Part shown: positions 36,357-45,178 of the stretch, in pieces
Numbering within the stretch: position 1 is the stretch's first letter
Layout: each line of letters starts with the position of its first letter
Source of the DNA: Akkermansia muciniphila
Lineage (GTDB): Bacteria > Verrucomicrobiota > Verrucomicrobiia > Limisphaerales > UBA11320
Length of the DNA: 64,000 bases
Assembly: GCA_945861575.1 (NCBI GenBank)
Contig: CAMAVD010000004.1
Span: 1 to 64,000, forward strand
Direction: 5' to 3'
The notes under the pieces: model-generated
What the model was told of the DNA's origin: nothing
Database searches by the model: none
The model's input: only the letters and a program-made list of their open reading frames with translations
Made by a program: the position numbers and the translations under genes

Positions 36357-37379
36357 ATGCGCATCGTGGTCGATGTGATGGGCGGTGATCAGGGGCCGGC
36401 CGTCGTGATCGAAGGTGCTCTTAAGGCGCTGGAGATGCCGGGGAACGAGCGTATCGAGAAGCTCTATCTGGCAGGCCAACGGTCTGCAATTGAGCCTATA
36501 CTCGAGCGCCTTCGTGTGTCTTTGTCGCGAGTGGAGGTCTTGCATGCCAGCGAGGTGCTGACCATGGAGGACAAAGCCACGGACGCGTTGCGCAAGAAGA
36601 AGGACTGTTCCATGGTCCGCGCGATTGAATTGGTCAAGGAGGGCGAGGCTCAAGCCTTGATTTCCCCTGGAAACACTGGCGGGTTGGTGGCTACCTCGAC
36701 GATTCGACTGCGCTTGCTCGAAGGGGTGGAGCGTCCAGCGATTGCCACAGTGCTGCCTACCACGGATTCCGAGTTCGTCTTGTTGGACGCGGGTGCTAAT
36801 CCAGAGGTCAAGCCGCTGCATCTATTGCAGTTCGCGATCATGGGTGAATGCTATGCGCGCGACCTTCTGGGCAAGTCCAATCCCCGCGTGGGCCTCCTGA
36901 GCAATGGCACCGAGGAGATGAAGGGCAACGACGTCACACGCGAGGCCCTCAAGCTGTGCCGGAAAGCTGGATTCAATTTCCTAGGCTACGTTGAGGGCCA
37001 CGATCTATTCGCAGACCGAGTGGACGTGGTGGTTGCGGATGGATTCGTGGGCAATATCGTGCTGAAGACCATTGAGAGCATGGGTAAGTGCGTGCAGACC
37101 ATCCTGCGCCGGGAGTTTAAGAAAAATCCGTTGCGGATTCTGGGAGCGTCCATAGCCTACGGTGGTTTCCGGGATATCAAGCGACGCATGAACCCTGACA
37201 GCTATGGCGGTGCCCCGTTGCTTGGAATCAATGGCACCGTCATCAAGGTGCACGGATCGGCGAAGGCGGGGATGATAACGAACGCTGTCGCCCAGACAGC
37301 TACCGCTTTTGATCATCATTTGAATGACCACATCCAACAAGCCATCCTACGCGCTGGTGAATGGCTTCCGGCCGCCTGA
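36357..37379 (+). CDS. plsX: Phosphate acyltransferase PlsX
   Basis: PlsX makes acyl-phosphate from acyl-ACP at the membrane, starting phospholipid synthesis together with PlsY. The 340 residues contain RIVVDVMGGDQGPAVVIEGA, ALISPGNTGGLVATSTIRLR, FVLLDAGANPEVKPLHLLQF, GLLSNGTEEMKGND, YVEGHDLFADRVDVVVADGF and GGAPLLGINGTVIKVHGSA, all typical. It sits 51 bases after rpmF and 68 bases before fabH. Confidence 0.97.
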   Translation: MRIVVDVMGGDQGPAVVIEGALKALEMPGNERIEKLYLAGQRSAIEPILERLRVSLSRVEVLHASEVLTMEDKATDALRKKKDCSMVRAIELVKEGEAQALISPGNTGGLVATSTIRLRLLEGVERPAIATVLPTTDSEFVLLDAGANPEVKPLHLLQFAIMGECYARDLLGKSNPRVGLLSNGTEEMKGNDVTREALKLCRKAGFNFLGYVEGHDLFADRVDVVVADGFVGNIVLKTIESMGKCVQTILRREFKKNPLRILGASIAYGGFRDIKRRMNPDSYGGAPLLGINGTVIKVHGSAKAGMITNAVAQTATAFDHHLNDHIQQAILRAGEWLPAA

Positions 37380-37447
37380 GGCCTGTCTCTCTATCTGATG
37401 CATCTCATCCTGGCATCCAACCCGTCCTTTAAGGCCACCAAGGCGAC

Positions 37448-38476
37448 ATGACGTCCAAACGATTTAAGAACCCGCGTGCTGAGCACGGCTATCAGGGCCG
37501 TCCCTGCTCGATCCTCAGCGTGGGCTCCTATGTTCCTGAGCGGATAATGACTAACGCCGAGTTGGAGAAGTTGGTGGATACCTCGGACGATTGGATCACG
37601 ACTCGCACCGGTATCAAGGAGCGCCGGATCGCTGCGGATAACGAATTCACCTCGGACATGGCGGCTATGGCAGCGCGTCGGGCCATGGACGCGGGCAAGA
37701 TCACGGCTGACCAAATCGATCTGATAATCGTGGCCACGATCACGCCTGACATGCTGTTCCCGTCGACGGCCTGTTTGGTGCAGCATAAGATAGGGGCGCG
37801 GCGGGCCGCGGCCTTCGATGTCGAAGCAGCCTGTTCGGGCTTCATATACGCCCTGGAGATCGGTCAGCAGTTCATCACGTCGCGTACCTACGACACGGTT
37901 TTGATCATTGGGGCTGAGAAGCTGTCTTCAATCGTCGACTGGAAAGACCGCAACACCTGCGTCCTCTTTGGTGACGGTGCTGGCGCTGCTATCCTGCAAA
38001 GTCTTCCCAACTCCCATGGTCTTCTCACGGCGTGCATGGGGGCCGACGGCGAGAAGTCAGAGCTGCTCTACATGCCTGGCGGCGGAAGCATGTGCCCGGC
38101 GAGTGCCAACTCGGTGGCGGCCGGTTTGCACTTCTTGCGCATGGATGGGAAGGAAACCTTTAAGAACGCCGTTAATGCCATGTACACGGCGGCGCTGGAG
38201 GCGCTCCGGCGCTGTGAGCTTAAGATCAGCCAGATCAAGTGTGTGATTCCGCACCAGGCGAACCGCCGGATTTTGGAGGCGGTAGGGGAGCGCTTGGGGG
38301 TGACCAAGGACCAGGTCTTTGTCAACTTGGACCGTTATGGCAACACCTCGGCTGCCTCGGTGGCGATTGCTTTGGACGAAGCGGTGAGCACAGGTGTGGT
38401 CAAGCGGGGTGACCTCGTCCTGTTGGTGGTTTTCGGGGCCGGCCTGACCTGGGCAGCAGCTGTCATAGAATGGTGA
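37448..38476 (+). CDS. fabH: 3-oxoacyl-ACP synthase III (KAS III)
   Basis: FabH starts fatty-acid synthesis by condensing acyl-CoA with malonyl-ACP. The 342 residues show the catalytic Cys in [20 protein letters not shown], His in [19 protein letters not shown] and Asn in [16 protein letters not shown]. The early motif [15 protein letters not shown] is also present. An N-terminal extension of about 18 residues precedes the usual start ([14 protein letters not shown]), so a later start is possible but no in-frame ATG is nearer. It is last of the plsX-fabH pair. Confidence 0.96.
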   Translation: MTSKRFKNPRAEHGYQGRPCSILSVGSYVPERIMTNAELEKLVDTSDDWITTRTGIKERRIAADNEFTSDMAAMAARRAMDAGKITADQIDLIIVATITPDMLFPSTACLVQHKIGARRAAAFDVEAACSGFIYALEIGQQFITSRTYDTVLIIGAEKLSSIVDWKDRNTCVLFGDGAGAAILQSLPNSHGLLTACMGADGEKSELLYMPGGGSMCPASANSVAAGLHFLRMDGKETFKNAVNAMYTAALEALRRCELKISQIKCVIPHQANRRILEAVGERLGVTKDQVFVNLDRYGNTSAASVAIALDEAVSTGVVKRGDLVLLVVFGAGLTWAAAVIEW

Positions 38477-38507
38477 TCAAACCCGCACGATAACCGAGGG
38501 CATTTCC

Positions 38508-38897
38508 ATGAGCTGGATCGATTCGCTGAAGTTTAACTCCGATGGCCTTATCCCGGCGATCGTACAGGAGCAGGGCAGTGGCCGCGTGCTCATGATGGCC
38601 TGGATGAATCGTGCCTCGCTTGAAAGCACACTCGCTACCGGCAAAACGCATTTTTGGAGTCGTTCGCGCAAGAAGTTTTGGATGAAGGGCGAGTCCAGTG
38701 GGCACACCCAGGAGGTTAAGGATGTCTCCTTCGACTGTGACGGCGACACCTTGTTGTTTCAGGTTGAGCAGAAGGGGGCCGCTTGTCACGAGGGCTACAA
38801 GTCCTGCTTCTTCAGGTCGGCTGGGGCGCTCGGTAAAGTGGTCAGCGTTATCGAACCGCAGCTCCAGACCCCGGACGAGATCTACGGGAAAAAGTGA
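38508..38897 (+). CDS. hisI: Phosphoribosyl-AMP cyclohydrolase
   Basis: HisI opens the purine ring of phosphoribosyl-AMP in histidine synthesis. The 129-residue product is the single-domain bacterial form without a fused HisE, and has [40 protein letters not shown], the zinc/metal motif [20 protein letters not shown] and CFFR. Its stop overlaps the start of the next membrane protein (TGATG). No other his gene is in the window. Confidence 0.95.
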   Translation: MSWIDSLKFNSDGLIPAIVQEQGSGRVLMMAWMNRASLESTLATGKTHFWSRSRKKFWMKGESSGHTQEVKDVSFDCDGDTLLFQVEQKGAACHEGYKSCFFRSAGALGKVVSVIEPQLQTPDEIYGKK

Positions 38898-39433
38898 TGG
38901 GCGATTCTCTGCCTTTTGGGCAAGCCGCTTGGTGGCTGTGCTTCTCTGCGCTCTTTATGGCGAGGGGGGCAGATCTTTTCAGCACCTGGGTGGCAACCCC
39001 AAACCTCCTGCTCGAAGCGAATCCCTTGGCGCGGCGCATGGGCTGGCGTTGGGGTTTACCCATTAACCTTGGGCTCTGTCTGATCTTCGCCTTTTTCCCC
39101 CTGCCGGGAATTATCATTGCGACCACCAGTGCCTTTGTCGCAGCGCGGAACTTCCAGCAGGCTTGGCTGATGCGCTCCTGGGGTGAGGAGCCCTACCGCG
39201 CCTGGCATGTGGAACGTCTCCTGCACGCTCCCGTTGGCCTCGTGGTGGGCTGCCTGGTACTCCAAAACGTGCTTGTCGGATCCATCGGCATCATCTTGGC
39301 TTGGTCGGCAGTAGCGGGAAGCAGTATTCTGCTCGTGCCTTTCGGCATAGGGCTGGGCATCATGACCTACGCAATCACGGTGGTATTCTACACCCTGCTT
39401 GCGCTCTGGCGGATCCGAAGATCGCCATTTTAG
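38897..39433 (+). CDS. Membrane protein of unknown function
   Basis: The 178-residue product has four to five predicted membrane helices. Near the N-terminus a motif D-L-F-S-T-W with EANPLARRMGW downstream (ADLFSTWVATPNLLLEANPL) recalls DUF5658-like small membrane proteins, but I cannot confirm the family. A cytoplasmic loop SWGEEPYRAWHVERLLHAPV lies in the middle. The ATG overlaps the hisI stop (TGATG), indicating coupling, and trpE follows eight bases after its stop. The gene sits between histidine and tryptophan genes but nothing in it suggests a biosynthetic role. Confidence 0.65.
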   Translation: MGDSLPFGQAAWWLCFSALFMARGADLFSTWVATPNLLLEANPLARRMGWRWGLPINLGLCLIFAFFPLPGIIIATTSAFVAARNFQQAWLMRSWGEEPYRAWHVERLLHAPVGLVVGCLVLQNVLVGSIGIILAWSAVAGSSILLVPFGIGLGIMTYAITVVFYTLLALWRIRRSPF

Positions 39434-39441
39434 AAGAAGCT

Positions 39442-40962
39442 ATGTATTCACCGACATTGGATGCTTTTAAGACGCTGGCGGCTCAGGCCAACCTGATTCC
39501 AGTCGCTCGCCGCCTGCTCGCGGATTTTGAAACGCCCCTTTCTGCCTACGTTAAGATCCGGGGCCAGGGAGAGTCCTTCCTCTTTGAATCGGTGGAAGGA
39601 GGGGAGCATCTGGGCCGTTACTCCTTTCTCGGATGCAATCCCAGGGCGGTCATACGGCAGGAGGGCGGGAAGGTGGAGTTGCTCGAAAATGGCCGAGTGA
39701 TCGAGTCCTACCGCGTGAGCCGGGACGGCACACCTGGCTCGGTGCAGGATGGCTTGGTGGTGGTGGAGAAGGTTTTGGCGCGCTACCGGCCCGCCCAGCT
39801 GCCAGAGCTGCCTCGATTCACGGGAGGAGCCGTTGGCTTTATTGGCTACGAGTTTATCCATGACGTCGAGCCTGTGGTTCCCAAACCGTTGAAGGATGAC
39901 CTGCATACCCCGGCGATGTATTTTCTCATTGCCGACGAACTTCTTGTCTTTGATCGTGTGACCCAGACTATCACCGTGCTGGTGAACGCGGTGGTGGAGC
40001 CCGGAGCCTCGCCTGAGGTTGCCTATGAGGACGCCATCGCCGAGATCGAGCGCTTGGTTTCTCTCCTGGAGCAGCCCACGGAGGCTGTCCCTCTCACAGT
40101 CCCCACCCTGGTCGCGGATCTGCCCTTCAGCTCCAATCAGACCCCTGCCGTCTTCCACGCCAATGTGCTCAAGGCGAAGGAGTTTATCAACAAGGGCGAT
40201 ATCATCCAGGTGGTGGGCTCTCAGCGATTCTCGACGCCCACGGCGGTGAGCGCCACCGACCTCTACCGCGCCGCGCGCTTGATCAACCCGTCTCCCTACA
40301 TGTTTCTCCTGGAGCTCGAAGGCTTCTCGCTCGTGGGGGCCTCGCCGGAACTTCATGTGCGATGCGAGGATCACAAGGTCGAGATCCGACCCATCGCGGG
40401 AACCCGGAGGCGGGGGCGTACGAAAGAAGAGGACCTGGATCTCGAGAAAGAGCTGCTGGCGGATCCGAAAGAGCGAGCGGAGCATGTGATGCTGGTGGAC
40501 TTGGCGCGCAATGACATTGGTCGCGTGTGTGATTACGGGTCCGTTCATGTGAAGGATCTGATGATCATCGAGCGCTACAGCCACGTGATGCACATTGTGT
40601 CGCAGGTGGAAGGTCAACTTTCAGACAACCGTACGCCCTATGACCTGATGCGAGCCACGTTCCCTGCCGGAACGCTCAGCGGCGCCCCGAAAATTCGAGC
40701 CATGCAGATCATCTCCGAGCTGGAGCAAACGCAGCGGGGACCCTATGGCGGCTGTGTCGGCTATTTTTCGTTCGATGGTAATCTGGACTGCTGCATCACG
40801 ATTCGCACCGCTTTGTTGAAGGACGGCCAAGCCCATGTCCAAGCGGGGGGCGGATGGGTCAGCGACTCCACACCCGAGGCGGAGTTTCAGGAGACTGTGA
40901 ACAAGTCGCGCGCCATGCTGAAGGCTGTGGCGATGGCTGAAAGCTTCCGCACACAGCGCTGA
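39442..40962 (+). CDS. trpE: Anthranilate synthase component I
   Basis: TrpE with glutamine-derived ammonia makes anthranilate from chorismate. The 506 residues include the Trp-feedback site motif in FLFESVEGGEHLGRYSFLGC, FTGGAVGFIGYEFIHDVEP, QVVGSQRFSTPTA, INPSPYMFLLELEGFSLVGA, EIRPIAGTRRRGRTKEEDLD, HVMLVDLARNDIGRVCDYGS, MRATFPAGTLSGAPKIRAMQ and VQAGGGWVSDSTPEAEFQET. The start is ATG 39442; the frame open to 39301 runs inside the previous gene. No trpG or trpD is beside it, so the trp genes are scattered. Confidence 0.96.
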   Translation: MYSPTLDAFKTLAAQANLIPVARRLLADFETPLSAYVKIRGQGESFLFESVEGGEHLGRYSFLGCNPRAVIRQEGGKVELLENGRVIESYRVSRDGTPGSVQDGLVVVEKVLARYRPAQLPELPRFTGGAVGFIGYEFIHDVEPVVPKPLKDDLHTPAMYFLIADELLVFDRVTQTITVLVNAVVEPGASPEVAYEDAIAEIERLVSLLEQPTEAVPLTVPTLVADLPFSSNQTPAVFHANVLKAKEFINKGDIIQVVGSQRFSTPTAVSATDLYRAARLINPSPYMFLLELEGFSLVGASPELHVRCEDHKVEIRPIAGTRRRGRTKEEDLDLEKELLADPKERAEHVMLVDLARNDIGRVCDYGSVHVKDLMIIERYSHVMHIVSQVEGQLSDNRTPYDLMRATFPAGTLSGAPKIRAMQIISELEQTQRGPYGGCVGYFSFDGNLDCCITIRTALLKDGQAHVQAGGGWVSDSTPEAEFQETVNKSRAMLKAVAMAESFRTQR

Positions 40963-41107
40963 TCTTTCCACACCCAGCGCCTCATTTGTTGGGTAGAAAA
41001 GTGAAGGCGACAGCGCAAGGACTTGGAGGGAATCGAGCTCTCTGCCAAGTCCGAAGCGCCAGAATCCTTTTGTGCTTCTGCGGGCGGGAAGCGTATGTTG
41101 CTGGCAC

Positions 41108-41725
41108 ATGGACGGCGATGAGGCTCAGATGATCGAAGGCTGCCGCGCGGGCGAACCCGCGGCCTGGGAGCTTCTCTTTGAGCGGCACTACCAGCCGTCG
41201 GCGCGCTTCGTTTGGCAGCTGAGCAACCTCCTCAACGCTGAGGACGTCGAGGAGATTTGTCAGGAAACCTTCCTGACCGTAATTCGCAGCCTCGACAGCT
41301 TCCAAGGCGGTTCGCGGCTCCAAACCTGGATCTTTCGGATCGCGGCGAATAAGGCTCATGACTACGTCGAAAAGGGACGCGCCCAGAAGCGCGGCGGCGG
41401 TGAGACCATTCTTTCGTTAAACGCGGACGATCCTATAAGCGGGCTCCCTATCGATCCGCCCAGTGGGGCGCGACGGCCGGACGAGTCGGCTGTCAGTCAG
41501 GAAATGGGAGGGCTGATCAGCGAGGCGCTGGGCCGACTTGGCGGTCCCTGTCAGGAGATCATTGAGCTTCGCTACTTCGCCGATCTGAGCTACGACGAGA
41601 TCTCCACGAGTCTGGATCTCAATCCCAAAACCGTCAGTTCCCGGTTGAGCAAGTGTTTGGACAAACTGGAGGAAATGGCACGTCCTCTCATTGCCGGGGA
41701 GAACAAAGCGACCGATTCCGTCTAA
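41108..41725 (+). CDS. ECF-type RNA polymerase sigma factor
   Basis: The 205 residues contain sigma region 2 (WELLFERHYQPSARFVWQLS, DVEEICQETFLTVIRSLDSF, GSRLQTWIFRIAANKAHDYV) and region 4 (LGRLGGPCQEIIELRYFADL, SYDEISTSLDLNPKTVSSRL), joined by a longer than usual linker of about 50 residues. No region 1 or 3 is present. ATG 41108 is chosen; the frame from 41072 adds 12 unconserved residues. Seven bases downstream starts a single-pass membrane protein in the position of an anti-sigma factor, so the pair may form a surface-stress or envelope-signal switch (inference). Confidence 0.88.
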   Translation: MDGDEAQMIEGCRAGEPAAWELLFERHYQPSARFVWQLSNLLNAEDVEEICQETFLTVIRSLDSFQGGSRLQTWIFRIAANKAHDYVEKGRAQKRGGGETILSLNADDPISGLPIDPPSGARRPDESAVSQEMGGLISEALGRLGGPCQEIIELRYFADLSYDEISTSLDLNPKTVSSRLSKCLDKLEEMARPLIAGENKATDSV

Positions 41726-41732
41726 TAAGCGA

Positions 41733-42890
41733 ATGTCAGACCCCTCTGACCATCCCATGGACCGCAGGCTTCAGGATTACGCGCGACAGCGACGCGAAAC
41801 TCCCGGGGCACCCACGGAATTGCATCCTGTCAATCGCAAGCTTCTGCTGCAACAGGTTAGGGACTTTTACCCTGTTGCTCGCCCTCCTTCAAGACCCATC
41901 AATGTCCGGGCGGTGTGGTGGGCTTGGGCCCGTCTGGCGACCGTCGGGATCGGGACGGCAGCGGTCGTCGTGATGGCCTTTTTTGCTTGGAGAGAGTTTC
42001 AGGTGGGACCTTCTCAAATGGCGCGTTTGGAGCCGGCCAAACCAGAAGCAACGACATTCAGCGCAGATAAGGCGTCCTCGCTCAGCATGGCCGCACGTTC
42101 CGAGGTGCGTGTAGATGCCATAAATTCGGAGAGGGTATCCGAGCCGCAAGGATTGCTCGCGAAGAACCCGTTGGCGGATCGAGAGGGCGATAGGCCGGAA
42201 TGGACTGACGGCGCGAAAAAAGCCGCTGTGGTCGGAGCATCGGCTGCCCCCGCAGCGCATGCGACCCCGGCACCTTCGCCACAAAGTGCGGGCTTCGCCT
42301 CGAGCCCGGCGGCAGGATTGACCTTGGATTTTGTGCAGACCTCGATGGGCGAGGGAGCCTCGGCCGTCACAGAGCTCACTCGATCGCGAAGATTAGAGCT
42401 CAGTCCTCGTAGCAAGGCTGCCGACTTAAGCCCCGCCCTGCTTCGAAGATTCCAGATCAATGCGGTGGACGGTCAATTGGATGTCCGGGACGGCGACGGC
42501 TCCGTTTATAGGGGCTCCATTCTCCCTGTCACCCTCGGGGGGGAGCCAGGCGCTGCTGTTCCCGGAAGCAGGCCTGTCGGCGGCTCTCCTATTGAGGGGG
42601 TGCAGGGGAACTCGCTGAACTCTCAGGCCATGATCGCTGGGCTCTATCGATTCCAAGCTCAGGGCTCCAACCGTTCGCTGCGGCAGTGGGTGGTGATGAA
42701 TGGGTATCTGAGCAACGCGGCCGGTTCGATGAAGGATGCCGATCCTCTTCCCGTGAATCAGCAGCCGACCGCAGCGTCGGCCTTGGGGAGGAGTCAGGCC
42801 TGGGAAATCCAAAGCCGTATTCAATTGGGAACCCAGACCCCGACGACTCTCAGGGCGCGCCAGGCACCGATCGCGCAGACGCCTCCATGA
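41733..42890 (+). CDS. Single-pass membrane protein, candidate anti-sigma partner
   Basis: The 385 residues start with a cytoplasmic stretch of about 50 residues (MDRRLQDYARQRRETPGAPT, NRKLLLQQVRDFYPVARPP), then one membrane helix (LATVGIGTAAVVVMAFFAW). A long extracytoplasmic part follows, rich in Ala, Ser and Pro, with the folded-looking segments RRFQINAVDGQLDVRDGDGS and MIAGLYRFQAQGSNRSLRQW near the C-terminus. No zinc-type anti-sigma HxxxCxxC motif is visible. The role is inferred from the upstream sigma gene, the seven-base gap and the topology. The stop overlaps the rnhB start (ATGA). Confidence 0.55.
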   Translation: MSDPSDHPMDRRLQDYARQRRETPGAPTELHPVNRKLLLQQVRDFYPVARPPSRPINVRAVWWAWARLATVGIGTAAVVVMAFFAWREFQVGPSQMARLEPAKPEATTFSADKASSLSMAARSEVRVDAINSERVSEPQGLLAKNPLADREGDRPEWTDGAKKAAVVGASAAPAAHATPAPSPQSAGFASSPAAGLTLDFVQTSMGEGASAVTELTRSRRLELSPRSKAADLSPALLRRFQINAVDGQLDVRDGDGSVYRGSILPVTLGGEPGAAVPGSRPVGGSPIEGVQGNSLNSQAMIAGLYRFQAQGSNRSLRQWVVMNGYLSNAAGSMKDADPLPVNQQPTAASALGRSQAWEIQSRIQLGTQTPTTLRARQAPIAQTPP

Positions 42891-43579
42891 GTTCCAAACC
42901 TCGCGTGCAGCCTGAGGACGTGGTGGATCGCTGGGCTTTCGAGCGCTCGGCTTGGGACCGCGGTTTCATGCGGCTTGCTGGGGTGGACGAGGCAGGTCGG
43001 GGTCCGCTCGCCGGTCCTGTGGTGGCGGCTGCGGTCCTACTGCCAGCCGCATGGGCTGGTGCCGGACTTCCCAATGAACTCCAGGGTCTAAACGATTCAA
43101 AAAAGGTTCCGGCGGCACGACGAGAGCGCTATTTCCAGTTCCTGCTGAGTTGCGTTGAGATCGCGCGGGGTGTGGGGATCGTTGACGCTTCGAGCATCGA
43201 CCGGATCAATATTCTACAAGCGACCTACGTGGCGATGAACGAGGCGCTGTCGCAGATAAAGCCGTCGCCCGATCACGTGCTCGTGGATGGAAACCATGTG
43301 CCGACGATCGCCCTTCCTCAGACGTCGATCGTCTCTGGTGATTCGCTCAGCTATAGCATCGCTGCCGCCAGCATTCTGGCAAAGGTGACGCGCGATCATT
43401 TGATGGTGGAGTTCGATCGTCTCTACCCCGGCTACGGTTTTGCGGTGCACAAGGGCTACCCAACCCCTCAACATCTGGCAGCCCTCGCCGCTCAAGGGCC
43501 GAGCCCAATTCACCGTGTTTCCTTCGCTCCCGTGCGAGCGGTTCAAGGGGAGTTTTCCTTTCCGAGACCTTCAGATTAG
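42887..43579 (+). CDS. rnhB: Ribonuclease HII
   Basis: RNase HII cuts RNA in RNA:DNA hybrids and starts removal of single ribonucleotides from DNA. The 230 residues have the active-site motif RLAGVDEAGRGPLAGPVVAA, LNDSKKVPAARRER, ILQATYVAMNEAL, DHVLVDGNHVP, GDSLSYSIAAASILAKVTRD and GYGFAVHKGYPTPQHLAALA; the acidic residues (DEAG, VDGN, RDH) are all there. A charged extension of about 25 residues precedes the usual start. ATG 42887 overlaps the preceding stop. Confidence 0.95.
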   Translation: MSSKPRVQPEDVVDRWAFERSAWDRGFMRLAGVDEAGRGPLAGPVVAAAVLLPAAWAGAGLPNELQGLNDSKKVPAARRERYFQFLLSCVEIARGVGIVDASSIDRINILQATYVAMNEALSQIKPSPDHVLVDGNHVPTIALPQTSIVSGDSLSYSIAAASILAKVTRDHLMVEFDRLYPGYGFAVHKGYPTPQHLAALAAQGPSPIHRVSFAPVRAVQGEFSFPRPSD

Positions 43580-43673
43580 GGATTGCCCGTCTCTTCTGAA
43601 TTTTTTTCTTGGCGGTGAGTGCCATCGTTTGCTAGGAATTGTGCGCCTTAAAGGAGGCAATAAAACAAAACAA

Positions 43674-44108
43674 ATGAAGACACAACCTATCCGTACATTC
43701 GTTGCCGGGCTGATTCTGGCAGCGTCTTTCAACCTTAACCCGTTCCTGCACGCTGCTGACAGCCCTCTGCAGGATGCACCTCCGGCCGCCGCTGACACGT
43801 CGGCCAGCGAGACGCCGGCAGGACTCCGCAAGCTGCCCTTTCATGGGAAGCTGGCCGCAGTGGACGCGGAGGCGAAGACCATCACTCTTCGCTATACGAC
43901 TGGAGACAAAGTCTTCCACCTCACTCCTCAGACCGAGGTTCTTAAGCACGAGAAGCCGGCGAAGTTGGACGAGGCAGTGATCGGGGACTCGGTGTCCGGA
44001 GCCTATGTCCGGAATGGAGAGCGAGCCGAACTGACCAAGCTCAACCTGGCTCGGAAGGCCGACGACAAGCCCAAAGCGGAGAAAAAAGACAAAGCCAAGA
44101 GTAAGTAG
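43674..44108 (+). CDS. Small exported OB-fold-like protein (DUF5666-like)
   Basis: The 144 residues start with a signal peptide (PIRTFVAGLILAASFNLNPF, cleavage near HAA). An OB-like core follows: FHGKLAAVDAEAKTITLRYT, FHLTPQTEVLKHEKPAKLDE, AVIGDSVSGAYVRNG. The tail is Lys-rich. It resembles the short periplasmic proteins annotated DUF5666-like in verrucomicrobia; function is unknown. An AAGGAGG at 43650-43656 is the only strong SD but lies 17 bases before the ATG, unusually far. The preceding 94 bases hold a T-rich run at about 43600 that could end the rnhB transcript. Confidence 0.65.
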   Translation: MKTQPIRTFVAGLILAASFNLNPFLHAADSPLQDAPPAAADTSASETPAGLRKLPFHGKLAAVDAEAKTITLRYTTGDKVFHLTPQTEVLKHEKPAKLDEAVIGDSVSGAYVRNGERAELTKLNLARKADDKPKAEKKDKAKSK

Positions 44109-44123
44109 AGGGAACGCAGCAAC

Positions 44124-44172
44124 GATGAGGTCGGTGGCCACCGCCGGGAAGTTGGCGGCTACCGACCTCATC
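44124..44172 (+). terminator. Long hairpin, probable terminator, after the OB-like gene
   Basis: GATGAGGTCGGT at 44124-44135 pairs perfectly with ACCGACCTCATC at 44161-44172, and the inside also pairs partly through GCC and GGC near the loop. No T-run follows on the plus strand. It sits 16 bases after the stop at 44108. It may stop transcription, protect the 3' end or bind a protein. Confidence 0.5.
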
Positions 44173-44257
44173 CTTGAGACCGCACACTTCCAATCGCACC
44201 CTGCCCTGCCCTCCCATTTGACTTCGCACGCCTGATCTCTATTGTTGGTGATTAGTT

Positions 44258-45166
44258 ATGCAAATAGAGAGCCTGAAGGTGTTTTGCGATCTGGCTGAAA
44301 CCGAGAGTTTCACCCGGGCAGCTCAAATTAACGGAGTGACTCAGTCCGCCGTCAGTCAGCAGATCAGCTCACTTGAGCGTCAGTTCAAGTCCCTCCTGAT
44401 CGAGCGCAGCAAGAAAAAGTTCAGACTCACCCGTGAAGGTCAGTTGCTCTACGATTACAGCAAGCAAATCATCCAGACTTATGACGGGCTCTTCAGCAAG
44501 CTCCAGGAGATCAAGAATGTCATCTCCGGAGCGGTCCGGGTGGCGACCATTTACAGCATCGGGCTCCACGACCTGCCCCCCTATCTTAAAAGGTTTCTCA
44601 AAGCGTACCCGACCGTGAATGTTCACGTCGAGTATCGGCGTTCCAATCAGGTTTACGATGATGTCCTCAGCAATGTGGTGGATCTTGGCCTTGTAGCGTA
44701 TCCCAATAAGGATCCCAAGCTGGAGGTCGTCGCTCTTCGAAAGGACGTGATGGTTCTTATCTGCCATCCTGAGCACCCCTTGGCTAAGCGCAAAACGGTG
44801 AAGCTTGCCGAGCTTAATGGCGCCAAGTTCATCGGATTCCAGCCGGACATCCCTACGCGTCAGGCCATTGACAAAGTCCTCAAGGAGCACGAGGTCCAGG
44901 TGCAGCATGTCATGGAATTTGACAATATTGAAACGGTGAAGCGCGCCGTGGAGATCAACGCAGGCGTAGCCATTGTGCCGCAGGGCACGGTTGAGCAGGA
45001 GATATCCAAGCAGACCTTGGTTGAGACCCGACTGGAGGACGTGCAGTTCCACCGCCCGCTTGCGGCCATCTACAAGAAGAACAAGGTACTGTCGCCCGCC
45101 ATGAAGCAATTTCTTGCGATTCTTAAGAACGACAAGGCGGGGCTTCCCATTCCGGTCACCCTCTGA
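44258..45166 (+). CDS. LysR-family transcriptional regulator
   Basis: The 302 residues have the N-terminal winged helix-turn-helix (MQIESLKVFCDLAETESFTR, AAQINGVTQSAVSQQISSLE) and a C-terminal periplasmic-binding-protein-like effector domain (VRVATIYSIGLHDLPPYLKR, NVHVEYRRSNQVYDDVLSNV, RPLAAIYKKNKVLSPAMKQF). The effector domain resembles CbbR/CysB-type regulators, but the ligand is unknown. LysR genes usually control a divergent neighbour; here the left neighbour reads the same way and pyrD converges from the right, so the target is not evident. Confidence 0.9.
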   Translation: MQIESLKVFCDLAETESFTRAAQINGVTQSAVSQQISSLERQFKSLLIERSKKKFRLTREGQLLYDYSKQIIQTYDGLFSKLQEIKNVISGAVRVATIYSIGLHDLPPYLKRFLKAYPTVNVHVEYRRSNQVYDDVLSNVVDLGLVAYPNKDPKLEVVALRKDVMVLICHPEHPLAKRKTVKLAELNGAKFIGFQPDIPTRQAIDKVLKEHEVQVQHVMEFDNIETVKRAVEINAGVAIVPQGTVEQEISKQTLVETRLEDVQFHRPLAAIYKKNKVLSPAMKQFLAILKNDKAGLPIPVTL

Positions 45167-45178
45167 CCTTCTGTTGGG

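Noticed and set aside
39301-39441. Upstream extension of trpE
   Set aside because: It overlaps the 3' end of the membrane-protein gene in another frame, and TrpE homology starts just after ATG 39442.
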